Positions 35,716-46,063 of a stretch of DNA of 64,000 nucleotides are shown here, piece by piece (within the stretch, counting starts at the first letter, position 1; each line of letters begins with the position of its first letter). The stretch spans positions 62,001 through 126,000 of the forward strand of contig NW_024064164.1 of assembly GCF_009727055.1 (NCBI RefSeq). The letters are read 5' to 3'. A program made the translations under genes and the position numbers. The stretch is from Benincasa hispida. Taxonomy: Eukaryota > Streptophyta > Magnoliopsida > Cucurbitales > Cucurbitaceae. The notes under the pieces are model-generated. The model did not search any database. It was not told where the DNA came from and saw nothing but the letters and a program-made list of their open reading frames with translations.

Positions 35716-37413
35716 TTAGATAACGGGTTAAGAAATGCTAGCGTTAATTACAGTGCTAAGTTCTTAAAATGCTTGCTTGCGTTAATAAAAATAAATAAGA
35801 TTGCATTCCAAAAAGCAATTAAGTTTATAACATTGCGGTTACATGTTTTCATCGCATAGAAATAGTTAATTTTTGTGTTTTTATGCAGAATATGTGTTAA
35901 ACGCAAGCAGAAAAAGTGCGATCACAAGAATCAACGGCGAGCGCAGGATTACCGCAAGGCTTTGCCAGTGATTGTGCTCGCAAACTTCTACTCAAGAAGG
36001 ATTGACGGATAAGAGTTGACGCAACTTGGTGGGCGCATCTAGAGGAAAGCATAATTAAATCCAGATGGGACAGAAAGCTGATGATGGTCGAATCCGAATT
36101 AGTCGACAAGCTGCTAAGATAACAAGTACACTCAGCTTTTCGGTGCAAATATTCAGCGCATCAGTTAGAGAATTAAAGCCATCCCATCTGTGCAAACATA
36201 AGAAGAGAAGCCACCTTTCACCCCGAAGCTCTATAAATACCAAAATGCTAACTTTCAGAAAGGGGTTTACCTAGTTCAAAGCGAGTTTCGGATAATTAGA
36301 TAAATTTTCTCCATTAGATAGTTTTAGCCTTGTTCCTTATATTTTCTTTATTTTAAGCGGAAGTGAGAGGAGGATGATTGTGCGATAGATCTTTCCGTGT
36401 GAACTTGGGAGTGCCAGAAGCTCAAGGATCAGATGAGAGGGGCCAGCTCCTACGGAAGTAGAAATATCTTTTGAACTGAATAGAGTTGACAGTGTAAAGC
36501 GCTTAGGAAGCAAGGGATGTGCTACCAGGCTCTCTATCCTTATCTTCCATTGTTATTTTGTACTCAAACTCAATCTATATAAATTGAATTTACTTCTCTT
36601 ATATCTGTTCACTCTCTGGTATTACGCATTGAGTAGCTAAATACTGTTGAATGGGTTGAGAAGCACATTTAGCTAGCATAACTGGGGATCTTCATTCTAT
36701 GCGATTATCTTGTATTATGTATGCTTCAATTCATCCATTAGAGATACTCAGGAGGGTAGTCTAAGATAGGAATCTTAGGGCTTGGAAAAGTAAGAGTTAG
36801 AATCTTAGCTCGGGAGAGTCAGATTTAGAATGCATTAATCAAAAGATTAAGGAGCTAGGAATAAGAACTGTTTGCTATTAAACGTATCGCATGCGTCCTA
36901 GAAATAGGATATGATTGTGCAGTCACTTTGTCTTTGTATGCATCTTGCAATCATCAACATAGATAAAGAGTAGAGGAGTTAGGAATAAGCTTCTATGGAC
37001 ATTGTTGATTCAATCACACATACGTCCTAGACTTAGGAGCACCACATTTGCATTGGGAAAATGAATTGTTGTTGCATGAGTGTAGCCTAAAGAACCGTTC
37101 TCAACCCGGTTCCTCCACATACTCAGTTGTATGTACTGCATAAATTGAACTTTTCTCAAAATTCGCCAATTTATTTATTTTATCACCGCAAAACAACAAC
37201 CCAAACAAACTATTTGATTTTAATTTGGTTACCGCTAGTCTTTTGAGAAATTACACCGCATATTTATTTTCTCCCAAGTCCCTGAGTTCGACCCTTGGAA
37301 CTACCAGGAAACTCAGTGGGGTTATACCTTGGATTCCACTGAGAAAAAATATTGCTCATGTAATTTCATCACCACATTTCATTACCACATTTTCACTCAT
37401 AAAATATGCATCA
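35716..37413 (+). repeat. Inverted copy of LTR C, right arm
   Basis: Mirror of 20852-22498, ending ATATGCATCA. It is followed by the same damaged primer site TTTTTTATCCGGGGAC (37415-37430), which is private to the left arm. Confidence 0.8.
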
Positions 37414-37995
37414 AGTTTTTTATCCGGGGACTTTGGCAGAAATCAGTGTGCTAACGTGATTTTTCTGATTTTTTTGTAGCTCTCAAATCTCTGGGCGAAT
37501 TAACGACTGGAAATTGAGAGAACATTTTGACGCAGACTAAAAAGACAACCGCCAAAACATACAAGGAGAGAAAACACCAAGAATTGGTCGAAACAACCGG
37601 AAGAAAGGGCCCGCAAATGCGAACAATATTATGGCCAACCCCATCCTCTGGCGAATGACCGCAACAGACCACATCGGGACTATATGGCATCACCCAACCT
37701 CTACGATTTTCTCCAGATAATTCATGAGGCCAGCGGTTAGATGATGAGGTTTGAAATGAAGCCAGTTAATGTTGCCAGATGATCCAGCCTGCTGTCAGTT
37801 TGAGGAAGTGTTCGAGGCCTCGCACGCTCAATCCACAGCCTTACTAGAAATTTGCAACACTTTTGTGTTTCCCGAACATCTCTAACCAAAGAAGTTTCGA
37901 CTACTTTGTTTCCATTTTCTCTGTGTGATTCAGGCAAGAAAATTGGCATATTCCCTTCGGACCAGGGGAAGCACTTCGTGGGAACAAGTGCGTGG
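37414..37995 (+). pseudogene. Inverted copy of leader and gag N-terminus
   Basis: Corresponds to 20851 down to 20290: leader, a start-region ATG lost to an indel, then fragments of the GRNNRKKG-like N-terminus and the TFVFPEHL-type capsid segment. It ends in the N gap. Confidence 0.72.
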
Positions 37996-38020
37996 NNNNN
38001 NNNNNNNNNNNNNNNNNNNN
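37996..38020. other. Assembly gap of 25 N
   Basis: Twenty-five Ns between the inverted copy and the element G ORF. Both flanks are unrelated in gene order. Confidence 0.99.
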
Positions 38021-40330
38021 GATTGCAGGCCTCTTTAAGGATAGCTCAGGGCAATGTGGGGAGTCTTTGAGGAGCAACCTCAAGATCTTTATGTTGATGA
38101 GGCCATGGACTTCAGGAATAGGCTCTTCATCAACGCCTATGCCCATTGATAGGCATAGACTTGAAACAGTCCACGGAAAGAAGTACTGTCCTCGAATATG
38201 CCCCACCAGTGCTCTGAGCTGTCTTGCGATCAGTCGCCCTACGTTAATCGGTATGCTGTGCATAATGTAATATGCGGCCATGACTTGATCCTTTGATACA
38301 GTCTTATCATATATGGTTGGGATTAGCTGCTTCTTGACCAAGTAGACCCAAAGCCTTCCCTCTGGAAGCAAAGACTTGGATGCAAGGGTGCGAATGCCCT
38401 TGAGTGAAACTGATCACTTCGTGCTCAATTGCATTAATAATTGCAACGCGTCCTCCATATATTTCTCAATGGGATCATCAATAATTTTGTTCCTCGGTGC
38501 TTCTGGGTTATCCTTCATTTGGTATATCTCATTGATGTCCCTTGCGCTGAAGGACACCGTTTCTCCTTTGAAGGTCATCGCATCCCTAGTTCTGTGTAGA
38601 CGCCCTCTGTAGAAGTCTCTCACTACCTGCGGCACAATAATGCCTGGGCATTGGAAAAACTATCCCAGCCATGTTCCACAATCACAATTGTGATGAGGTT
38701 AGGTAGTGGCATTGGCACAGGATAGAAGCCCATCTCTATCAGCATGTTATCATTCTCTTTTCTCTTCGATGGACACTTCCTTGCCAACGCGAGCTTGCTA
38801 CTTTCTGCAATTGCTTTGCCCTTTCTTTTGCCAACGCAAGGAGGGCTGCTTTCCTTTGTCTCTTCTCCCACTCTCTGTGTTGTTCTTCCTCGCGTTTTAT
38901 GAGTTCTTTACCCTTCTTGTTCTGTAAGTGCCTTCTATTAGCTTCGCGCATCTTCTCCTTCTCTTCTTCCAATCTCCTCTACTCTTCTTCTTTCTTCTTT
39001 TTTTCTTTCTCTTCTTCTTCTCTTTCTTCTCTCTCGAACTCTTCTACGAACTGCTCGGAGGCCAGCAACAGACACTGTTCCTCATCACGCCTCCTTATCC
39101 CTTCGAGCCTTGCGAGCTCATTATTACTGCGCATTTCCTCTTCTTGCAGTCTTCTTTTGCGATTTCCTTCTGCCATGATGAGCTTTGCATGCTTCATTTT
39201 CTCCTGTTTCTCCTCTTCTTCTTTTCTCCTTCTTTCCTATTCTTCTAATGCAATGATTAATCTTTCAGGGTCAACAGTAGACCCTTGCAGCGCATTCTCC
39301 CTACGACGCCGCATCAGGGGGGTATCTTCTCCTTCTTCGCCTTCCTCCGTCGCAACCATTTGCGTTGTTTCAGTTCTGTCTCTTATACACATCTAGATGT
39401 GTATAAGAGACAGGGGTTATCTTCTCCTTCTTCGCCTTACTCCGTCGCAACCATTTGCGTTGTTTCAGGTTGCACCAGCTCCATCAATTGTGTTGTTTCC
39501 CCCCTATCCTCCTTTACAGAGGTCGACTCTCCATCCTTTTCTGGGCTCGCAACCCTCTACTTCTTTTCTTCCTCTTTTCTTAGGCGCCTTTCTTCACGCC
39601 GGCGCATTCTTCTTTCTTCCTTCTCTTTCTTCTTCCTTTCCTTCTTCTCTTCCTCATCTTCGTCATCATCCTTATTTTCTTTATTCTTTTTCTCCTTGCG
39701 ATGATGAGAAGACTCCTCCTTTCCCGCCTTTCTCCCTTTGCTTTTCTTCTTCTTCTTTTTCTCTTCAACTACTTCTGGTTGTGTCTCCACTGCAACCTCA
39801 TCCATCGCAACTTCAGCCACCGTAATCTCCTCCACCGCAACTTTAGAGGTTCCGTCATAGGTTTCTGCGTTGGCAGTTACCTCAGGAGTCTCTAAGGCTA
39901 GAGTGCCTCGTTCTATCTCTTCTTTATTCACCATTGCCTCTGGCACCACCACCTCTTCATTCACCACCACCGCCACCTCCTCCGTAGACAGTGGTTGGTT
40001 TACAACCCCTACCTCGGGTAATCCCTCTCCTTGCTCCAGATTACTCAGAATGTTACCAAACACCTCTGTATCATCACGTCTCTTCTTCTCACTCTCAATT
40101 GAGATGGAAGAAGTTGGAACTAGTATGCTCTCAGTGTTTTGCCCCCTCTTGAACGGAGGAGGTCTGACCACTAAGTGGTTTCTCCAGGTTCTACTGGCGA
40201 TTCTCGGGATGGTGTGGGGTTGGGCAATAAGTCTGCGACTGGTAGCGAGGAATGCTGCCTCTCACATGGCGATTTGGTCAGAGGAAGGGGTTGATGGTGA
40301 AGCAGAGTTTTAGGAAGCTTGGTTGGCCAT
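38021..40330 (-). pseudogene. Plant 'putative transposon protein'-like ORF, N-terminal and middle part (element G)
   Basis: On the minus strand an ATG at 40330 starts MANQAS, followed by in-frame TAA and TGA codons, then a long frame 40171-39557. That frame has an acidic, Val/Glu-rich segment and a Lys/Glu/Arg-rich, probably coiled-coil stretch reaching about 38740. After frame changes come QVVRDFYRGRLHR, MTFKGETVSFSARDINEIY (about 38640-38520) and LLPEGRLWVYLVKKQLIPT, SINVGR-like IPINVGRLIARQL (about 38370-38200), the pattern of the PF20167-type plant transposon protein domain. The biochemical role of the family is unknown. An adapter at 39376 interrupts it. The C-terminal part is at 28427-29180. 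Confidence 0.75.
39376..39413. other. Nextera junction adapter (two mosaic ends head to head)
   Basis: CTGTCTCTTATACACATCT followed by its reverse complement, 38 bp. The ATCTTCTCCTTCTTCGCCTT...GTTGTTTCAG segment (about 58 bp) occurs on both sides. It is a mate-pair circularisation adapter left in the assembly. Confidence 0.97.
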
Positions 40331-41257
40331 GGATGATAAGCTTGGGAGGACTGGAAAAAAATCGCTAGGGTTTTGGGAAGAAGAAAGCTTCGTATGTGGG
40401 CTCTAGGGTTTTTAGTTTGCAAAATGGTGACAAGTCTCGAGACATTCAAAAGGCCCATCGCTCAAACTTCCATCATTTATGAAATTTCAGAAAAACATCC
40501 TTTCATCTACAGAATCATCATTGCTTTGGGATACAAAACGATTGGACTCTTCAAATGAAAAAAAGATTTTTCTTTAATGTTTTATTCAAATGGACGCAAT
40601 GTAAAGATTAACGCAATGTGTTCACCAACGCAACTGCATCTTCACAGAGGACGGGCAACAACACATGCATCCCCGCAACATACCCCTTAACTAAACACAT
40701 TTCTAGAGGATCGGGCGCACGGCATTGATACCAGTGCAACACTACCTCAACATAGTGCATTTTGCTAAAGACGGGCAAAGGACACACACGTGCGCAACAC
40801 ACCCCTCAGTTTCAACGCATTTGAGTTGGATGAATGCAAAGTGTATCTTGCTTGGTTCAAGATGAGTCCATTATCGCCTTGCATACTAGATGTTGATTAT
40901 TTCATTTATTTATTTTATTTATTTTTCATCAACGCAAGTTGCTATGACTTGCGGCAATAAATTTTCTCTTTATTTCTCAATCATTCACAAATTATGGATT
41001 AACGCATTAATTACAGAAAAGTTAAAAGAATTAAAGAAAGTACAAAAATAAATGCAAAGGAAATAAATGAAGAATTAAATTCATAAAGTCAAGTAACGAA
41101 TTAAATGAAGAAGTAAAGATAAAATTCAGGAATTCAATAAGACGGGAATTTAAAGAAAGCATTAAACATAGATGTGAGATATGGACCAGAAGATGCGTTT
41201 CTTTGAGTGAGCGCAATCCACATCCCTGCAGGCGATCCGACTTGTCTGCCCAATGTC
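40331..41257 (-). other. Spacer between gag and the second ORF of element G
   Basis: Pol would be expected here in an autonomous element, but I find no protease, RT, RNase H or integrase motif on either strand. The sequence is AT-rich with several ACGCA/TGCGT strings and a run of ATTTATTTATTTTATTTATT near 40900. Confidence 0.65.
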
Positions 41258-41639
41258 CTAGGGACATTGCTCCTTTCCATTGGATCTTGGGGCTTCAGAG
41301 TTGCTAGGCAACGTTCCTGGTGCTCTATTTCTCAGCTCAGATGCCAGTTGGCCCACTTGGATCTCCAAGTTTCGAATTGAAGATGCCTGCGCTTGCATTA
41401 CTACATCATTTTTGTCCATATATTGTTTAAGCAGGGCCTCCAATGAGCTTCCAGAGGTATTTGAAGATGAGGGTTGTTGGTTATGTGATTGCCTTGGTTG
41501 CCTTTTGTTCGAATTGTGGTGAAAAGGAGGATTTCCTCGACTGCCACTCTGATGGTTGATTGGCCCCCCTTGGTTAGGATTGCCTCCCCAACCGAAGTTA
41601 GGATGGCTCCTCCAGCCAGGATTGTAGGTGTTGCTGAAT

Positions 41640-41677
41640 CTGTCTCTTATACACATCTAGATGTGTATAAGAGACAG
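41640..41677. other. Nextera junction adapter in element G gag
   Basis: The same 38-bp head-to-head mosaic end as at 39376. The gag sequence on the two sides is not contiguous: the capsid middle and zinc knuckle are absent. Confidence 0.97.
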
Positions 41678-42283
41678 GCTCTAGTGAGTGAGCCCACCTC
41701 TTGGCTTCGTCCCTCAAGGTGTAAGGGAACAAATACAATCTAATACTCTCTGGGGTAATGCCAGGTAGTGAGAAGTTGCCACATATTTCGACAAAGCTGG
41801 TCAAGTGGGTATGCGGGTCTTCACCTTGCAGACCCCCAAATTGCCCTCCATTTTGGATCATTTGTAGCATGACCGGCTTTATTTCGAACCTTGCGTTCTC
41901 CTCAACAATAGGCCTCGAAATCCCAGGCGAAAAATCATACAGGTTGGGCACAGTTTTATTCCTGTCTCTTATACACATCTAGATGTGTATAAGAGACAGC
42001 CAATGAGTGAGCCCACCTCTTGGCTTCGTCCCTCAAGGTGTAAGGGAACAAATACAATCTAATACTCTCTGGGGTAATGCCAGGTAGTGAGAAGTTGCCA
42101 CATATTTCGACAAAGCTGGTCAAGTGGGTATGCGGGTCTTCACCTTGCAGACCCCCAAATTACCCTTCATTTTGGATCATTTATAGCATGACCGGCTTTA
42201 TTTCGAACCTTGCGTTCTCCTCAACAATATGCCTCGAAATCCTAGGCGAAAAATCATACAGGTTGGGTGCCGTATAATTCCTC
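41678..42283. repeat. Artificial direct duplication of gag sequence
   Basis: 41678-41961 and 42000-42283 are near-identical (GAGCCCACCTCTTGGCTTCG to AGGTTGGG) with a few base differences, separated by an adapter. Two read copies were placed in tandem. Confidence 0.85.
41962..41999. other. Nextera junction adapter between duplicated gag segments
   Basis: 38-bp head-to-head mosaic end lying between the two copies of the duplicated 284-bp segment. Confidence 0.97.
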
Positions 42284-42578
42284 ATGGGGATGTTGCGATC
42301 AGCAGCAAGGAAAATAGGATCCTGCACTGGCCTAACAACCTCTTGATTTACTACAGGAACCGCATTGTCGTTATTATCTACCATACTCGCTGCTTTCTTC
42401 TGCCTTATCCAATTCTGACGTGCCCGTGAGGTACGCTCAATCTCAGGGTCAGCTTCGAATTCTGGTTCAGCATCAGTACTCAAAAACCGTCAAGCTACTC
42501 TCCGCATTGAACAGCCAGTACAACGAGATCTGTCCTGCAAAACACCACAAACACACTAAAACAATAAACTGTTAACCA

Positions 42579-42600
42579 GTCCCCGGCAATGGCGCCATAA
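42579..42600 (-). promoter_or_regulatory. Primer binding site of element G
   Basis: Minus-strand TATGGCGCCATTGCCGGGGA, a few bases after the LTR end ACA. It differs from the C site by one base (CATT for CGTT). tRNA-Asp-type, as in Athila elements. Confidence 0.85.
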
Positions 42601-42603
42601 ACT

Positions 42604-44442
42604 TGTAACGCATATTTTTTGTATGTATGCAAGTCCATGCCATAAACTTGATGACATAGATTTTATGCGATGATATGTGATACTACTTCTAGGTATGCAT
42701 TATTAATGAATGTTCTTATAGTATGTTGTGTGTTGTCACAAGTTTCCTTGCATTAAAACCAAGTATAATTTCACCGCAAGTTTCTCGGTGTGATTCGAGG
42801 TCGAACACAGGGACTGTTTGAGGTTATGGCGTTATGTTTGTGACATATGTGACCAAGGGTTTCTCAATTTATAAAAGAGTTTTGTGTACAAGTAATTAAA
42901 CATGCGATAAAGTAAAGTAAAGCAGTAAAAATGCGATAATAACATAAATTGCGTTAAAGTAAATCTAAGCTAAGATGATACAAGATACAGGTTTCATGAT
43001 ACAAGATACTGAGGTTAAGGCTGGTTGTGAAGATTATACAAAGATCGTGTAATGTGGTAACAAGTCTTATGTGTGAAGTAGAAACAGAGAAGATAATTAA
43101 TACAAACATCGCAAGTTCCTTAATTGCGTTAAAGATATAAGTACGGTTCCGCTTTTCCCTTGGCGTACACCTCTCGGTGATCGACCACGTTCCCACATCT
43201 CTGTGGTGAAACAGGGACGAATGTAGTGAAAGCAAGGTTGCTTCCATCTTTGGAAGTACTACTTGCTTTAGTTAACACATTCTTCTAACCTTCTCTCAAC
43301 AGATCAGAATGACATCTTCACTTCTGCTCTCACAGGTGAAGATGCCGTCTAGCATGCCTTAGCTAAACGAATTTATCTCTTAGCATAGATTAAGTTACTC
43401 GTTTAATCTATATTAATTACCAAGGTATTAAGAAAACTTCATGGAGAAAACTATTAATGGAGGAACAGAAATAGATAAAAAAGTGGAAATGAAAGTGATC
43501 GAGACATTCAATAACACTATTTAACGTCTGATACATGATTTTTTAATGAAGGGATTAAGAGAATGAAATACAACTGATGAAATAGAGTTAGAAAAAAATA
43601 CAAATAAACCCTAACATCTTGGTGCTGATCTGGATGGAAATTTGCTTGCCGGCATGGATGGATCATGCCGAAGGATGAGTTTCCCTCTCAGGCTTGCTCA
43701 ATAGGTAGCAGGGATCTAAGCACAGAGCTTCACGGTGGGGATCTGACCGAATCACACTGAGACTCACCTCTCAGCCTTGTCTCTTTTCTTCCGAGATTTC
43801 TTCCGATCAGTACTCAGCTCAGCCTCTCTCTCAATAATCTAGCATCAATTAGCCCTCGTATCAAGTATATCTTCTTTGAATTCTATGGGGGTATTTATAG
43901 GTGAAAAGCTTTGACTCTTGGCTTGTGGACCCCACTTTCTATTATGGAAATTCCAAAGATGGAGGAATAAATATTCCTTCTGTTATGCAATCAGACTGTC
44001 AAATCTACACAACGGTTAGTTGTACACGTGTCACAATCCTCCGCGTTTGCGTTGCTCAGCTACATCTTCCAATCGGTTGCTCGCATGCGACATTGTTTTT
44101 ATTACCGCATGAGGTTGAAATTCAGCTCGGGATCGACTGTCGCATTGCGCTGTCATTGCTTTAATCGTCTCTTCATTGTTGATTGACGAGCACAATGTGA
44201 CAGAGATGTGTTGTTCAGTTTCTCGTTGAGCCTTGATCACAAAGGATGACTTGGTTTCCTGCAAAACAGTAGTAGAAATATCCTCTTCTACCATCTTAAT
44301 GATGTTAGTGGGTGTAATTGCGTTAATTTATATTTATTTTATTTCTGAGCTAATTTTCATAAAATCAACGCATATTCCTTCTCTGTTGGCCGCAATATCT
44401 GAATAAGGCAGTATATATAACTTGTATTTCTACAAGTTATCA
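42604..44442 (-). repeat. 5' LTR of element G
   Basis: 1839 bp, starting TGATAACTTGTAGAAATACA at 44442 and ending CGTTACA. It is the pair of 25662-27401. The extra 84 bp at 43301-43385 contains a CATCTTCAC/GTGAAGATG inverted repeat and lies between AGATCA and AGATTA, so the shorter 3' LTR probably arose by deletion between these short direct repeats. Confidence 0.92.
43892..43899 (-). promoter_or_regulatory. TATA box of the 5' LTR of element G
   Basis: TATAAATA on the minus strand at the position matching 26848. As this is the 5' LTR it would be the active promoter of G. Confidence 0.6.
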
Positions 44443-44447
44443 CTAGA
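44443..44447. repeat. Target-site duplication of element G, right copy (CTAGA)
   Basis: Partner of 25657-25661. Confidence 0.92.
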
Positions 44448-44730
44448 CGAATGGAGAATTCAAGCATATGAAAATGCCAAGATCTACAAAAAACGTGTAA
44501 AGTGTTGGCATGACAAACGACTGTGAGAAAAGAATCTCCAGGTTGGTCAGAAGGTCTTGCTATTCAATTTTAGGCTACGACTCTTTTCGGGAAAATTAAA
44601 ATCATGCTGCTCCGGACCATTGATAAATAAAGAAGTATTCCTGCACAGTGCGGTCGAATTAACTAATGAAGAAGGGACCAGCACATTCAAGGTCAATGGG
44701 TAAAGAGTCAGATGTATCACTGAGGAGATT
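44448..44730 (+). pseudogene. Integrase C-terminal tail (element A)
   Basis: Continuing the integrase cut at 25661, the sequence reads EWRIQAYENAKIYKKRVKCW then HDKRL, a TGA, and NLQVGQKVLLFNFRLRLFSG. The following SGPLINKEVF/AVELTNEEGT/FKVNG segment is the GPF-like tail. Stops at about 44523 and 44701 break it. It matches the tail of element D at 5310-5465. Confidence 0.85.
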
Positions 44731-46063
44731 TTCATCATGAGAAAACCTTCGTGGACCTGAGGAATTCAGACTGAAGAAGAAACGAGCAGTCCATGCATTG
44801 ATATGCGACACAAACTCATCAGGGACGCATCTTTTTTTTTTTTTAGTATCCTTTTGATATTTTTCTTTCATAAACTTACCTTACTTTTTATATAACCACT
44901 ACTCTTTAGAATTTCCAACTCTTTCGTTCACACTTTTTACCCTCTTGATAATTAACAATGATCGTAGTGAACGATTATGATGGAGTTATGCGATAACCTC
45001 AAACACGTGACTAGTTCGATCAGCCCATCGCAATCGAGGAATCAGCACACTGCAAGCAAGGATGCGATCAAAGATGATGCGGGTAATAGAGAAAATTTGG
45101 GGGTTGTGTCCTTCCTTGACTCATTTTATTTCAATTTTGAACTTCTCGCATTTCATTTTAAGATTGCTAAATTCTACTATCGCATCCTCTTTAGTTTGAC
45201 GCAATCATTGAATTTTGATTACTTTATTTAGTCACCGCATTCTTATGATTCCAATGATGAAATTCATGCCTTTATTTCTTACCGCATGTACTAAAGTCAA
45301 ATTAATTTTAGGACAGTCAATTCATTAAACATTTCTAAAAATTAGCGGGCTACCAAATTTCCTTCAAAACGATTTTTACGAAATTTCCTAAGTTCATCGC
45401 ATGAGTTATTTCACCTATCGGCAATGAGGACATTGCTGTGTATAAATTTGGGGGTGCTAGTATTATTATTTTCGACCTTGCTACTTTTTGAATTTTAATT
45501 AAAAAATGGCAAAAAAAAAAATCATAACGTTGAGATCGGATCCCGCTCGTAGTTGGATGTCCGCATGATGCCCCTGGGGACAAGCCAAAACGAAGGTGGG
45601 AATCGTGATCAACGCATAAACCAAGTGATCGCAACTCCGCTGCCAAATAAAATGGGCATGAGTTTAGACTGAGAAAGAGCGCCTTGCTCGTAGTTGGATG
45701 CTCGATGACATTCGTGGGGACAAGCCAAAGAGAAAGCTAAGCACTTGGATCAATGCAAGATCATAAAAAGAATAACTAAATCGAGCAAGGATAAAAATCA
45801 CTTGGAAACACCCTGATTGGAGAAATTTTGAAATAAATCATGCCATGTCCTAGAAATAAAGTTTTTTTTTAAGGTTAAACTTGCGATCCCTAAAGATTAG
45901 AAATATTTTAGGAAGAGATCAGGATAGAAATTAAGAAGGCATTGGTTCATGAAATTTGAATAAGGCACCTTAAGAAGTCTAGGTAGGGTACAAGCGGTTG
46001 ACTTTTTAAAAAAAAATCTTTAGTTTATGCTTGAGGACAAGCATTGTTTTAAACTCAAAGGTG
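44731..46063 (+). other. 3' non-coding region of element A
   Basis: Non-coding. It carries AAATTTGGGGG at 45093-45103 and 45444-45454, paired TTGGATGYYCGMTGA segments at 45553 and 45693, the hairpin GCTTGAGGACAAGC at 46029-46042 and a decayed polypurine tract AAACTCAAAGGTG (46051-46063) before the LTR. The order and spacing match element D. Confidence 0.7.

Larger units (their letters stand above)
29181..37995. repeat. Inverted copy of 20290-29036, probably an assembly artefact
   Basis: This is the reverse complement of 29036 down to 20290, crossing the element G tail, its LTR, the element A integrase and RT, LTR C and part of gag without respecting any element boundary. It carries many one-base insertions and deletions relative to the left arm and ends exactly at a 25-N gap. 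It copies the private features of the left arm (the TAG at 28703 appears at 29531; the 84-bp LTR segment is absent), but not the duplication at the N of 24900. A fold-back long read used to fill a gap explains all of this. Confidence 0.8.
41258..42483 (-). pseudogene. Gag of element G, chimeric in the assembly
   Basis: The minus-strand ATG at 42483 starts MSTDAEPEFEADPEIERTSR, followed by FLAADRNIPMRNYTAPNLYD and RFEIKPVMLQMI, the capsid start also seen in A and C. The next 284 bp occur twice (42000-42283 and 41678-41961) separated by adapters. The C-terminal part (41639-41258) has TYNPGWRSHPNFGW, an Asn/Gln-rich stretch, LEALLKQYMDKND and IRNLEIQVGQLASELRNR. The central capsid and zinc knuckle are missing, probably lost at the adapter at 41640. 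No protease follows. Confidence 0.85.
25662..44442 (-). mobile_element. Element G: non-autonomous Athila-like element with gag and a second ORF, no pol
   Basis: On the minus strand: 5' LTR 44442-42604, primer site 42600-42579, gag 42483-41258, spacer, plant transposon-protein-like ORF (40330-38021 and 29180-28427), 3' non-coding region, polypurine tract 27414-27402 and 3' LTR 27401-25662. CTAGA duplications flank it. As assembled it is 18.8 kb, but 29181-38020 looks like an artefactual inverted copy plus gap; without it the element would be about 9.9 kb. No protease, RT or integrase of its own is visible, so it would depend on another element for mobility. Confidence 0.82.

Noticed and set aside
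38870..39250. Plus-strand Ser/Phe/Leu-rich frames resembling membrane proteins
   Set aside because: They are the complement of the Lys/Glu-rich stretch of the element G ORF on the minus strand.
39285..39825. Protein frames containing SYTHLDVYKRQ or starting MCIRDR
   Set aside because: These residues are translated Nextera adapter, not biology.
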